NCBI GenBank assembly: GCA_900618425.1
Contig: UZAN01040087.1
Location: 1 to 64,000 of the forward strand
DNA: 64,000 bases
Direction: 5' to 3'
Source of the DNA: Echinostoma caproni
Taxonomy: Eukaryota; Platyhelminthes; Trematoda; Plagiorchiida; Echinostomatidae
The notes beneath the pieces were generated by a model. That model had not been told where the DNA came from, did not search any database, and saw only the letters and a list, made by a program, of their open reading frames with translations. Numbering within the stretch: position 1 is the stretch's first letter; each line of letters starts with the position of its first letter. Below, piece by piece: positions 28,801-40,800 of the stretch. A program made the translations under genes and the position numbers.

Positions 28801-31800
28801 GAGAACACATCACTAACAACGTGCTTTCTGGTTTTTCAAAGGGTGATCTTCGTTCCGTATTCTGAGAAATTAGTCATCAAATGGAACAATGTTCAGTACC
28901 TCGAGCAAGGGTGGAAAATGCCTAAGGTTTATAGTGTACTTTGAACTCGACATGGGCTCTTTCATTGTCTGTCAAGAAGGTTCCCATTGAAGGATTGATT
29001 TTTGCAATGTGAAACAAAGTAGATTATCGTTTTACTGCATGATCTGCTCCTCGGCAACCGTTTTTGGTGATATCAGGATAGTTACCTTCGATGCTTGATG
29101 TACAGGAATATATTATTATCATATGTCAAGCACTCAGCAGATACACATATCCCAAATTAACAAAAAGCTTACCACGGGATAATTTATTGAATTCTTTCAA
29201 TGTGACCTGAACAACCTCCGGCATTTGTTTTACAGTGTTCCAGATAAAGGTCCAAACGGCTTGGTTATGCAGTATTCTAAACAAAATCAAATGATAGTAA
29301 AGGGGATGCATCTGGTAAATGTTTGCATTCATTCAAGATAATATGGCCAGTATGTGAGAAATTATATCAAAAGTGGACTGTAATGAAATAACGCTTCTGT
29401 TAACAGACTCATTCGAAGGAACGTACTGAATCCCATTTGTGGTTTTCATGTATGTGGCATAAAGGTCACATCTGGCTTGCAATTGTGTCTTGTCCGTAAG
29501 CGCCACTGGTTGATCATCAGAAACAGTAAATTTCAGAGGTTTAAAAAGTTCGTTTATGAGCCGTTTCCATTGCAGCTGTGAAAGAGGGAAAACATAAAAC
29601 ACAATGTGGGCTGAAAAGTTCAAAGCCGGCTAATGAGACTCGACCAAGCGCATTACATCAGTTCATTTCTTTACTTGACCAGATAATCCATATAGACACT
29701 CGGATTTTAATGAGGATTTCGGTGACAATATCAAACGGAAACCAGAATACAATGCCGAACAGAAAGGGGGCAAATGCTGTGGACTTACCACGGGGCAGTA
29801 TTTGTCCAGCTCATTCACAGTGGTCACCTCGTATTCTATCTCCGGGTCCAGATCAGCACGAGGTTTATTGAGCTGTTGTTCAAACGGAACAATAGGAGGT
29901 GTCGGATGAAAGGGACATATTGTTGAACTTATATCAACTGGGAGATACCGATCCTTAAGGGTGTTCTCTATTCCTCAGTAATTGATGTTAGACCAATAAC
30001 TGCAGTAAGCTTTATACCGTATAGGAAACGTTGAACACCGGACGGAAATATGAATGTAAGAGTTCATAACAATAAAAATAAACTACTAATAATGACTTCA
30101 TAATGTGATTTATGTTATTCCAGGGGGTGGTAAAAGCGTGTCGAGCACAAACAGTTTACACCATCATCACCAAAACCAACACCTCGACAAGGACTGATAC
30201 CAAGAACAAGTGTAGGATTTGAATGATTGTTACCGAGACCAACAAATTTATTTATATAATTCTTTAAGCATAATTTTGATTGTCTATCCTCCAAATAAAC
30301 AAAGAACTGGCCGCCTTGCTATCGTTGTATGAATTACTTACCAGTGCAAGGCTGTGTTCAAACTGATACACTGCATCCAACGAGGCGAGTTTATCCTCCG
30401 GCACCCCGAGCAACTTACTGTATTCCCGCATGAATTTGCGATAGGATTCAACGATCTGGAAGATTTTGTGCAAAAGTTAAAGCCAGAATGATAAACCGAT
30501 CCCAGTGTGCTAGGTCTAAACGAAATATAGACCAATTATCACAATACCAAGTTTATAAACGTCAAATTTTATTCTCTGTGTTTTGGGTTGAGAACTATGA
30601 GACCTCACATGTTTGAACCAAAGAAAGAATACATGCACAGTGGACACAATACAGTTAATATTGGAAGAAAATCGTGTCAGGGAATGTGTGAAAAATCCGT
30701 CGGTGCGGTCTAAAAAGATCATCACTGTTGACTAATTGAAAGCGTCGGGCTGCTCGGTTGAGGGATCACAAACTGTTAGTGAGACATTGAATGAAGTTTC
30801 GCTTTCCGTCGAGAGGCACGAAACTTTGAAAATGAATGTACTAACCCGACCGCGTACTTGTTCCATACACCAATGTAACTTAGCCATTCACTTATGCTCC
30901 TATCAAATAGACCATCGATTACTTAGCGAACTATATCCAAATGAATGATACTAATATCGGTATCCCGATTGAGGACTTATAGCCTTTACTTTATTTTTGC
31001 ACAAGTAATGTGCAATTCCAATTCAACGAGGCTATTTATCGACAAAAGGATGGCGTTGCAATGGGCTCCGCATTAGATCGGTTGTTTGCGGACGTCTTTG
31101 TGGCAATGCTAGGAAACAACGCCCTCAAAGCTTCCATCGAAAAATGAAAGTTATACAAAAGGTATGTGCTCGGCCAATACAGTTAGAACGAATTAGAATT
31201 CCTCCAACAAAATGGTTACCCGGATCAATTTGTGGGCAGCATGTTAAAACGACAGCCCAACCAGGGGATAATTATTGAAGTGGAAGAGAAACCAATGTAC
31301 ATAAGACTGCCATTTGCAGGTGACACTATGATAGAAATAGTTACTCGAACATGGACAACAGCGATCGGTCAAACTTTCCATGAATCGAAATTGCGTGTCA
31401 CATGCGCATTCATCAAGCTGCAACTCAAAGAAAGAATTTCTGTTTCAGGGATCTCATTCTGCGTTTACTCATTCACTTGTTACTGTGGAACCACGTATAG
31501 CGGTCGCAAGAGCTGACGCTTGACTCAGACAGCTAGTGACCATCATTCGGCTTGGTTGCATACTGAAGTGTTAAAGTCAATTACGAGCGCAGTCTGTTCA
31601 CACATTTTATGGCGATTTCGGAACGTTCAGGAGCCTCGGTGGGATTCGAACCTACACATGGACGCCGCCTACGCTTTGCACGCGGAAGCCCTAATAGCTG
31701 AGCTAGGAGGCCACACCGGTAGCACTGATCATTTCACATTTCAATTACCCAACCAACTTTCAGAGGCACGCGGCATCCACCAATTAGCATGTAAGCTGAC

Positions 31801-34800
31801 TGCCCTGACAGGTTTTCCTAAGAATTCACCGGAATCCACCGAATGAACAACTAAGACAGTAAACATTATCCATATTTCTTCGAGTTTAATAACATGTTGT
31901 TAGCATTTTTCTGTAAGTATTATCTCCGCCCTGCCGTACTTTAACCCAGTTATATAAATTGTGATGTATTAGTCAAAGAAGACGAATCACTGAAAACAAG
32001 TCTTGTTCCCTAAACTCTATTCTATTCGACATGTTCGTCAGAGATCTAATGGGACAAATTTATGTTATCGTCTTGAACTAGAATCACAAACAGAACGGTA
32101 TTGAACTCATAACGTTTTGCTTAAACCGCCTCAAAACAGACTGCACCAATCAACAGACTAAATACGTTAGTACAAAAATAAGCTATCAGCACGTCAATTA
32201 ACAAATGATGTGGTCGACATTCTAGTTCACAAATCTCTGTGAACATCAATTTCAATGCAAAATAATTAAACAACGTTAAATGTGCTATATAAAAAGAAAT
32301 CTTTCATCTAATGCCACGTCCAACACAATAGACTTCAGGTATGAGGATGAAATACTGCAGTTCGATTAGCTTGGGCTATTCCATTCGCTTCATTGTTATT
32401 TCTACTAATGCGATCAGTTTATTGACAAAATCCAAGCTCCCTTCCGTTTACATTATGGGAGTAAATTAGTTATGTTTTCAGTGAGACGATGTGATTAACA
32501 GGAAATAAATCACTGCAATTTGGAGTTTATAATAGAACAGCATAGGTACAAGGATACAACCTGACAGAAAGATTTACCTTGCAAAAATGATGACATCCTT
32601 GTAAGTAGGCCAATCAAACGTCTTCTTGGAATCAGGTTAATTGAACATCTTTTTACATTACATAGACGAGCAATGTAAATCATGGAAAATCTATGCATTT
32701 TCCCGATGGTACCGAAACAAATCCTAGAATAATATGAAAATTTTCTAGACGCCCACATCCAAACTTTTGCATGCCCTGCCCAATCAAAGCAACTAACTCA
32801 CTGACCAATTGTGGCACTATTTCATCTTCACAAATTACATGGATCATCCTTGTTAGCCAGCTGTTTGCTTACACAATGGATGCTGATCGTCTAACCACAG
32901 TATGGTAAACAAACCCAAATAAATAAATGCGAATGGATTATCTCACCTTGTCGTGTGGATGACTGGACTGATTTGTGTATCGCTCGCTTTCCAAACCAAG
33001 TGAACCCTGTGTGACCTGGAAAGTGGAAAAAACAGGTTTTCCCCGAGTGTGTGCGAAATGAATTGGAAAATATCTTTTTGTTCAAACTGAACAATAACTC
33101 TAACATTTATGGTTTAAATTGAAAGAACAAATGGCGGAATATTGTTGAAAAAATAACTTGATTGTTTGCTTCAAAAAATGGCAGATATTAGGTTAGCCGT
33201 TCACAAAATGAACTCCATCTTAAAACGGCCATTTTCCACAATGATTCTTGGTAGCTAATTTACCGGCTTCATCAAATCGTCATCAAGTCGGGAACAGAAC
33301 AGCCAAGATCTATGATGCGATGCTTTAAAGAGTCATGAAGCAAAGCGCACGGAACTCTTGAATAAAAAAATAAAAGAAAGTATCGAGGTTGTAAATTCAA
33401 CAACTACAGAAGGAATAAAAATGATTTCTACTTTATGGGGTAAACGAATCGCCAGCTGAAAAGCTAGCAGGTACTGCGCAGTTCCTGAATCCCATCAGTG
33501 TATAACCACAGAATTTTACCTAGGTACCCCTTTTGGCAAGTTTTGAATTGGATGGTCCTCAAACGAACCGCGGAAAAATCATTATAGCCTGACCCATTTT
33601 TCGGTCAGTCTCGATCACGGATCCACTCTACAGTACAACAAAGAAAACTTGAGATTTATGGATTAGAATGATGCCTAAAGTATTCACGATTAAGAACACA
33701 CAAATTTTGGTGAATTAATTTTCAAGCCTCCACAATTACATTGAGCTGAAATAATTTCGGTAGGGCCAAATGATGAGTGGATGAACCACATGTATGCTAC
33801 TGAGACCGAGAGAACTCAAATTGATATGCTGTTTGGATTGCGTAACTGAAATCTGCTCTGTTGCGTCATAGGAATGAGCACAAGCGATTTTCACTCCAAC
33901 GGATGTATCACTGCTGACGGCGTCAATAACGTTTTATCCGCGGCTGCAAAATGCATCTTAAATACCACGGAGCTTAGTTGTGTTTTCTTTACGTCACCAA
34001 AGATGCGACGCCACCAGAAAGATAAGATACCTACGTTGACTTCAGCGATGATTGTCTGTCAAGGTAAATATACTTGTGATGCGACTTATATATGTCTAAT
34101 GGCAAGGCTGTTATCTTAAAGTATCAAAGAACACAATCAATACCGGCTCACACATGGTGGGAGTGAGCTGTGCCAAGCCCAGTCGTAGCTCATTTTCTGG
34201 AGTTGGGAGAGTAGGCTGACTCGCGCTCAGGATTCACAATAATTTATCAAGTTTCATCACGCCCCTCGAGAGAAATAGGGTTTTGGAATTTAGGGATCCC
34301 AGAGGCGATTAGCATTCGCCTAATTATGATCAAAATGTGTGCTCCACGAAAAGTACTCTAAGCTCCTAAATTCCCTTGGTCAAGGGAAGTGAAAACGCTT
34401 GTTTTCTTGCCCATCGCGTAACATTTTGGGTGCGTAATTCAAACACTGCATTTCTCTGTCTCGGCAGGACACACATAACTCATTCACCTGTCCGTTTTAT
34501 CCCACTTAAATTTTTTTTCATATAAATGTCATTGAGGAGGCTTGAAAAAGAACTCACCTAAAGTATATATTCGTTTACATTGCGTGTTATCAATCAGTGA
34601 TTTCTCATTCCCAATTGTCTCATCAAACATCGTTTCCTCAGAGAATATTTCAAAACAAAAGTTCGTAATAACGAATTCTGGCACCAAACTGTTGTCTGCA
34701 TTAGTTTGAAACAATTAACCGGGTATGTAGTCGTGATCTGATCACTGTTCAAGTCAAGTCAAATGGCACGATACAAATTATTTTCCCGAAGATATTTTCA

Positions 34801-37800
34801 ACCCAATGTAAACCAGAACCATTCACCCAGCACATAGAGTCACACTCAAAATGATGTTGAGCGTTGTAACTCCAAGAGAGGGAAGTAGCGAGATAATATG
34901 ACGGTTGATATTATTTACCTCTGAATTCGTAAAAAATTGTCTCTGACGTATGTTTTCTCCACCAGAAATCTTAATAGACATGAGATAACAGAAAAACCGG
35001 ATGCGGCAATCCGAGCTTACATAAGTTTACCATTGGGGAACCACACACCGTTTGAATGCGATGGAAATGTTTGTAATAACCAACAAAGAGCACTGGACAG
35101 CTGGTTTTTCCTGTTTGGGACTCGTCAGCATTGCGTGCGTTTTGTGCCCCTGTCAGGAGTCGCACCGTGATTATTCGGGCTGGGACTTCAAACCCTTACC
35201 CTTGAGCTACATGGTAGACGGTTGTCACCTTATGCAATTCAAAAATTCACCATCTAAAAAGTACACACATTGTTCAAGGTTTGTGTGAAGTTGATGAGTA
35301 ACGACGAATAGAATATTGTTGAAAACGTTTTCGCAAGGGGTTCAATGTCTGTCGGAGATAAATTTATGCAAGCGTGTGCTTTTGCGCGAAATGACACTTA
35401 ACAGCTCAACGTAGAATTACATAGTCGTTATCGAGAAGATATGCCAATAAAACTGGAAAGCAGTAGAGAAGATGAATGGTAGCATAAAATCGTAAAAAAC
35501 GAGTAGATTAATGCCGATAAACAGACAAGGATAGCAACTGAGAAATAAAGGAACACGATCGGAGAGTATCTTCATAAAAGCAGTCCACGTGCATGAGGTC
35601 TTGGCAAATAGAAGTGTCAACTTCTTGTATATAACACATTTTGGGAACAGTCTGGTTTCTAACACGAAGCACAGAACGGTGTGCTTTCAGAAGAAAACAG
35701 CCGTTCTACTTTGTTGAGTGAAACGATGCCATCTCTGCATTCGAAGTTGTAAACAAAAAACTGGGAATAGGAAGATCAAATACTAAACAAAAGCAGATAA
35801 ATTTGATTAAAGCTGTGGGAAGCCGAAGTTGCAACGGAAGTTGGATCCAATGGTGACGTGACCAGTGAACTTGATAGGATCATTGTGGGTAGATAAAATA
35901 AAAGTGGGATGCAATGGTGCTCCGGATCACTCCGAACTGTATCGGTATAGAACAAGGTTCACCCAAAAAATTGAGGGCCTAAATTTTAACAGGAAAACAA
36001 GCCAGAATCACGCAGTGGAGACAAACCTCTTTTTCCATTGACGCAAAACGCTGGTTTTCTCTATCTGGGGAATGCAAAACTGTATTTACCAAGTGGGTTG
36101 CGGTACCTTTGTGGAACGGTGTTTCCAATAGACGACTTTTGTGTGAATTGACTGCCTCGCTCCAAGAATAATGCTATCAAGCCTAAACATTTCAAGAAAC
36201 TTTCATCTAGTAGAGACAGAGGTAACATGTGGAAGTTTCGCGGCTTCCTTTTAGGATCGATTAGATACGTTTAGATGTACAATGATTGGCAAATCACCTA
36301 TCCATGAGGTAACAGAGGAAAACAATGATAGTTTACTCANTCAGACGGACCATGGGCACATACGTCGGGATCGCAAGCTTCTCAGACAATATAGCTCCAA
36401 CCGCACCTGATAAGAATAAACTTGTGGTATCCAACTGATTGGAAGCACGATTCCGATATGTCCATTTGGGCCGAAGTAGAAAATCATGTTATTGAGTTCA
36501 GCAGCTATGTTTTAAGACCCAAGGAGTCTGAATTTTGTTCCATAAAGTTATTCATTGCTGACAAAGTGACAAAGTGAAGTGGCCACTTCACAAGTACTGA
36601 TTATGTCACCTCGGCCGATGATGAAACGTTTGCAAACAAATTACCAAGTTCGGCGAACAGGCGAAATAGAATTATTCATTGCTCTTCGGATTTGCTTTTA
36701 ATTACAGTCACCATGTAGAATTTCGGTACCGGAATTATACATCTCAATTTTCATTAGTACTGACTATTGCTCAGTCAGGGTTTTCATATTTTCGTCTCCT
36801 AATTCTTCTGATGGACTTCATAGTGAGAGAATAAAATATGCTGGGGATAGTCTATCGAGCATACATGTGGCAGTAGAGATCAAGACAGAAGGGCAAATAA
36901 CCAATTGTGTGTTCACACTTGGCAGACATTTGGTTCATACCATCGATAAAAGCTTGTGTGACGGACCAATTCTCTGACCATTGCCAAGTGCGCTGAGTCA
37001 CATACTATGATAAATATTCTTGATAGGTGTTCGGTGTCACTGTGTCTGGATTGAGTGCTAAATAGATTTTTGGTACAACATTTATGCTACAACGATCAGG
37101 ATTTGTCAGAGACAGTCTCCTCCGTGGACAATACATAGACTGGTTTGTAAAGTCCCCGAATCTAGGAAGTACATGATAAAATAGTCACTCATCTACTTAC
37201 CTCACTCCAATGTGAATGTGTGCTCTAATCAATTATTAGTTATCTGTAGAGCAAGACATGTGATTAGACTAATTCATACGGACTAAAAATAGTATATTCT
37301 TTGAGTCACAAAGTGCATCGTTGTTCGATCACTGACAGTTGTTCTAATTAGATGCGCGAAGTATCTAATTACACTCAGTCCTTTCTCTTTTTATTCCGTT
37401 TTGTAAACACTAGATACTCTAATAAATCAGTTTAATTGAAGTAACTACATGATCCGTGTTTCAGTTGTTTGCTAAATCGTTCCTCATAAAGCTGCCCGCG
37501 AAGGTTCATGTGAAGCCATGATCACTGTGCAAAGTGAGACTAGCCAGAGTCGTTCTTAGTTGAGCATCGTTTTTGGGTCAACCATTAGATGTGATAGGTA
37601 AGAAAGAGTGAAGATACGATTATCTGGCATAACATAAGTTAACGTTTAAAAATATTCACGTGAGTTGACTGTTTTAACACATCTAAGAACAATATATAGA
37701 GATGTGGTGACCATATTAGGCCTACAACATGATTTTCACTATATCGTTTATATTAGAAATAGAAAGCGAGTAGAGTATCTGCCCAAAGGTTGAGTAGGCA

Positions 37801-40800
37801 GTATGCTTGCGTTCAGTATGTATATCTCAGGGTTGAGTCCCAGGTGAGTCAATGGGTGATGAAAACCAGTCAGGTCTAATCAGCTTTCCAGTGCTTCCTA
37901 GCTCTTTAGCCTATGCTTCATTCACCCAAAAAAGCACTGTGTAACCGAGTCTTATTCTCTAATAATCGCATAGAAGGAACCTTTCAAAATATACCCCTCA
38001 GCTTTTATGGATTTTTATTCGATCTTCCGATAGAAGAAGGGTGTTTTCCGTGTGACCAGGAAAATATATCAAAGTGGAACTATTGTCGAACAATAAAAGT
38101 ATTTGTAAATCCAGCGAATAACTAATAGTAAATGAGAAACATCTGCAGTGTGAAGGATAAAAAATACCGTTTTCCTACTTCACAAAATGTTTGTTCGAGT
38201 TGCATGGACAATGAAAGCTCGTGAATTAAATGCAGCTTTTTACTGTTCAATGTGCTATGTTATAAAATTCTCTTCTGATCTCAGACCTTATTATTTTATT
38301 CAAAAATAAAGTGATTTGTTGCCAAGGTCGGTCTATTCAGTTTCACAGCTGCATGGCCTATTTAAGCGTTTACTTCTGCAGAACGTTAGATACTATAACG
38401 GAAGGAACTGAATATTTTTAAGTGTGTTCCGTGGCTTCCTGTTGTCATCAAGTGTCAAGAAAAACCATATTGGTTCAATGTCTCACATCGATCACAAATA
38501 TTGACGTATTTCTCTGTTCGTTTCCAACCCTGATGCGACAAAGTGCACTTCCGCGGAAAATTTGAAATAATGGCAAAAGAAGACTGGTCAGCTCGAAGCG
38601 ATCCATCTTGAGTCCAGCTCCTAGATCACCGCGCGATTTAGGTATCAGTGTCCATCCACCAAATAGTTGTTGCAGACTCTGAAGAAGCGGCGTCAGACCG
38701 AGTCCATTGATCAAGGTTTGATTCATGCACGACGAATAAAACAGTTTGGCCAATGGTAGACCCCGGCTTTTATCATCTTCTGGTTCCTGACGGTTTACTT
38801 TCGAAAATAGAGTTTAAATAAAGAAAATGGTTATCTTCAATTAGTTCTTGAGTGTTTATAGATATTTATTTAATGAGAAATGATGTTACAAATCAGTTGG
38901 AACAAATAATATTTTCTAAATTGAAATCAATACTTTTTAACTCATTTAGTGTTTTCATAATGGTTGTGAGGAATATAAAATATTAACAGGAAGAGAAAGT
39001 AAAACGTTATTTGTGCAGACCATATGTCAACTGTTACACTGTGATAATAAAGTGCATTCTATTTGAACTGACTGGTTGTGCGGGTCAATCGAGCTCATTT
39101 ATGTGAACCTGTAAGGCTTTGGCAGTAATGAAGTCTGATGTAATGTTGATAATTTTCAAATCACAAACTTGCTCTCACTTTGCATGCAATAATCAAAATG
39201 TTTTGCGTAGCATTTGGGGCTGAAAGATTATTTTATAAAGAGCCGAGAGGTGGCTCAGAAAACACGTGGATAACCTTTCCCAATGTTGTCCCAATGCCTG
39301 GTTACTTTTGTGTTTTCATGCTTTCAGTACCTGTTTTCTGCCTAATGATGAACCAACCTGATGACATATTTAAACTCGGTTCTAGTAACTGGGAGTAACT
39401 GAGTTCCTATTTGCCTTGTACGCCGATCTTAGCACTATATTTTGCAAGCGTTTGATTACCAGGAGAGGTGACACTTTTAGCTTTACTGTGCTGTGCTTGT
39501 ACCCTTCAGCTTGTGTTTTCTTCTTATGCGGCCGTTCTTTTTCCTTGTATTTGTTGTATTCAAGGTGCTTTGTCTTTGCGCTAGTGTGAAGAAAAAGGGG
39601 AGGGTTCAGTTCCATCTACAATGCAGATGTTAGATCCGTTCTGGTATAACAAGGAGACCTTTTTGAGTTATGTACTGCCACATTTGCATTAACGTTTACA
39701 CACCATCCAGTTCGATGGGCCTGTTCATTAAACCGATTGAAAAGTGTAATGGTTTTTGAAATTATCTGGCGTAACTTGACCAGGTTTAATCAATTACCCC
39801 CCCCCCCTTNTATCTTTCTCGATCTTTTAGAGGGAAATCAATGAAAGTGGATCATGAATCCGGGATGCTAATGTATGTTTATGAATACTTGCTGATGGTT
39901 TTCTTCCAGTTTCTCAAATATATCGTTTTGGGCAGTTTTACCATTCTCTTTTGTAGATGGTATTGCCCTTATCATTTTCCATGGTTTTCCTCTTGGTTTT
40001 GAAAGGATTCTCTGGGAGGGGTTGTGTGACTGGTTTATGTGTAAATTACATTCCGTATAGTCTGAGCAGAGCATTGTCTTTGGTGTACGACAACGCTGCT
40101 TTGGTCCTAATCTGAACTCCGACCCAAAGGAGAAAATCTACTAACGACGACGAATCAGGAACGAACGGATGTACGTAGAAAACCTCCGCTCCATAAGCAC
40201 TGAAGACTTAACACCGGCTGGTAATGAAACGCTTGCAAAAGAACTGCCAAGCTCAGGAAGCAAGCAAAAGTACATAATCCATACTCTTAGATGTCTGAGT
40301 TCGGGAACATCATCCGGTCTGGTTGAATAATAGTGTGGTTAAAACTATTACAAGTGCCATTGTTTCACACTTCGTCCAGTCCGATCACATTGTCAGTCTG
40401 AATGAAGCATTTTGGCCTCCTTACTGTTTTCGGGGTTGCAGATCAAAACCGAATAAAAACCGCATCCTAGCCACCGCAGAGGCGATTGGGATTTGTCTAC
40501 ATAATCCCCCCTGTGTGCGCCTAAAAACAATTAGCGAAGTCACTCACCCTGCTATGGCTCTCCTTAGGCATTGCATATAAAACTGATGTACTGACTGTCC
40601 GTCAACAACAAAATCCTAATTCTCATAAAATGATGAGGACTCGCAATCAAGAGTCGAGCTTCCCAGATCGTGTTTGGATGATCCGGGGAACCAAGTCATC
40701 AAAAGGCTCCCAAATTCCAAAGGCCTCTGCAGGTTTCACAGCTATGACTGAGAACAGCTTGCACGCCGGTGAACTGGCTAAGCTAACGCGTGTACAACGT

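Larger units (their letters stand above)
28333..28815. mobile_element. Inverted-repeat element with two opposed hammerhead-type arms
   Basis: Arms of about 65-75 bp face each other. The 19-nt stem II TGTTGCCTAGCCTGGCTAC is identical at 28369-28387 (minus) and 28752-28770 (plus). Similarity continues outwards to a GGAGAAC block on each side (28333-28338 and 28801-28807). The 350-bp interior holds a degenerate AACC(A/G)GTTT array at 28532-28575 and a TATATAA at 28698-28704. Such ribozyme-bearing ends are known for Penelope-like elements, which are common in this window; this copy has no coding sequence. Confidence 0.7.

Noticed and set aside
34529..34714. Minus-strand ORF with plausible AG and TTTAG|GTGAGT splice sites
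   Set aside because: It has no resemblance to M13 sequence and the known exons on either side already join in phase.
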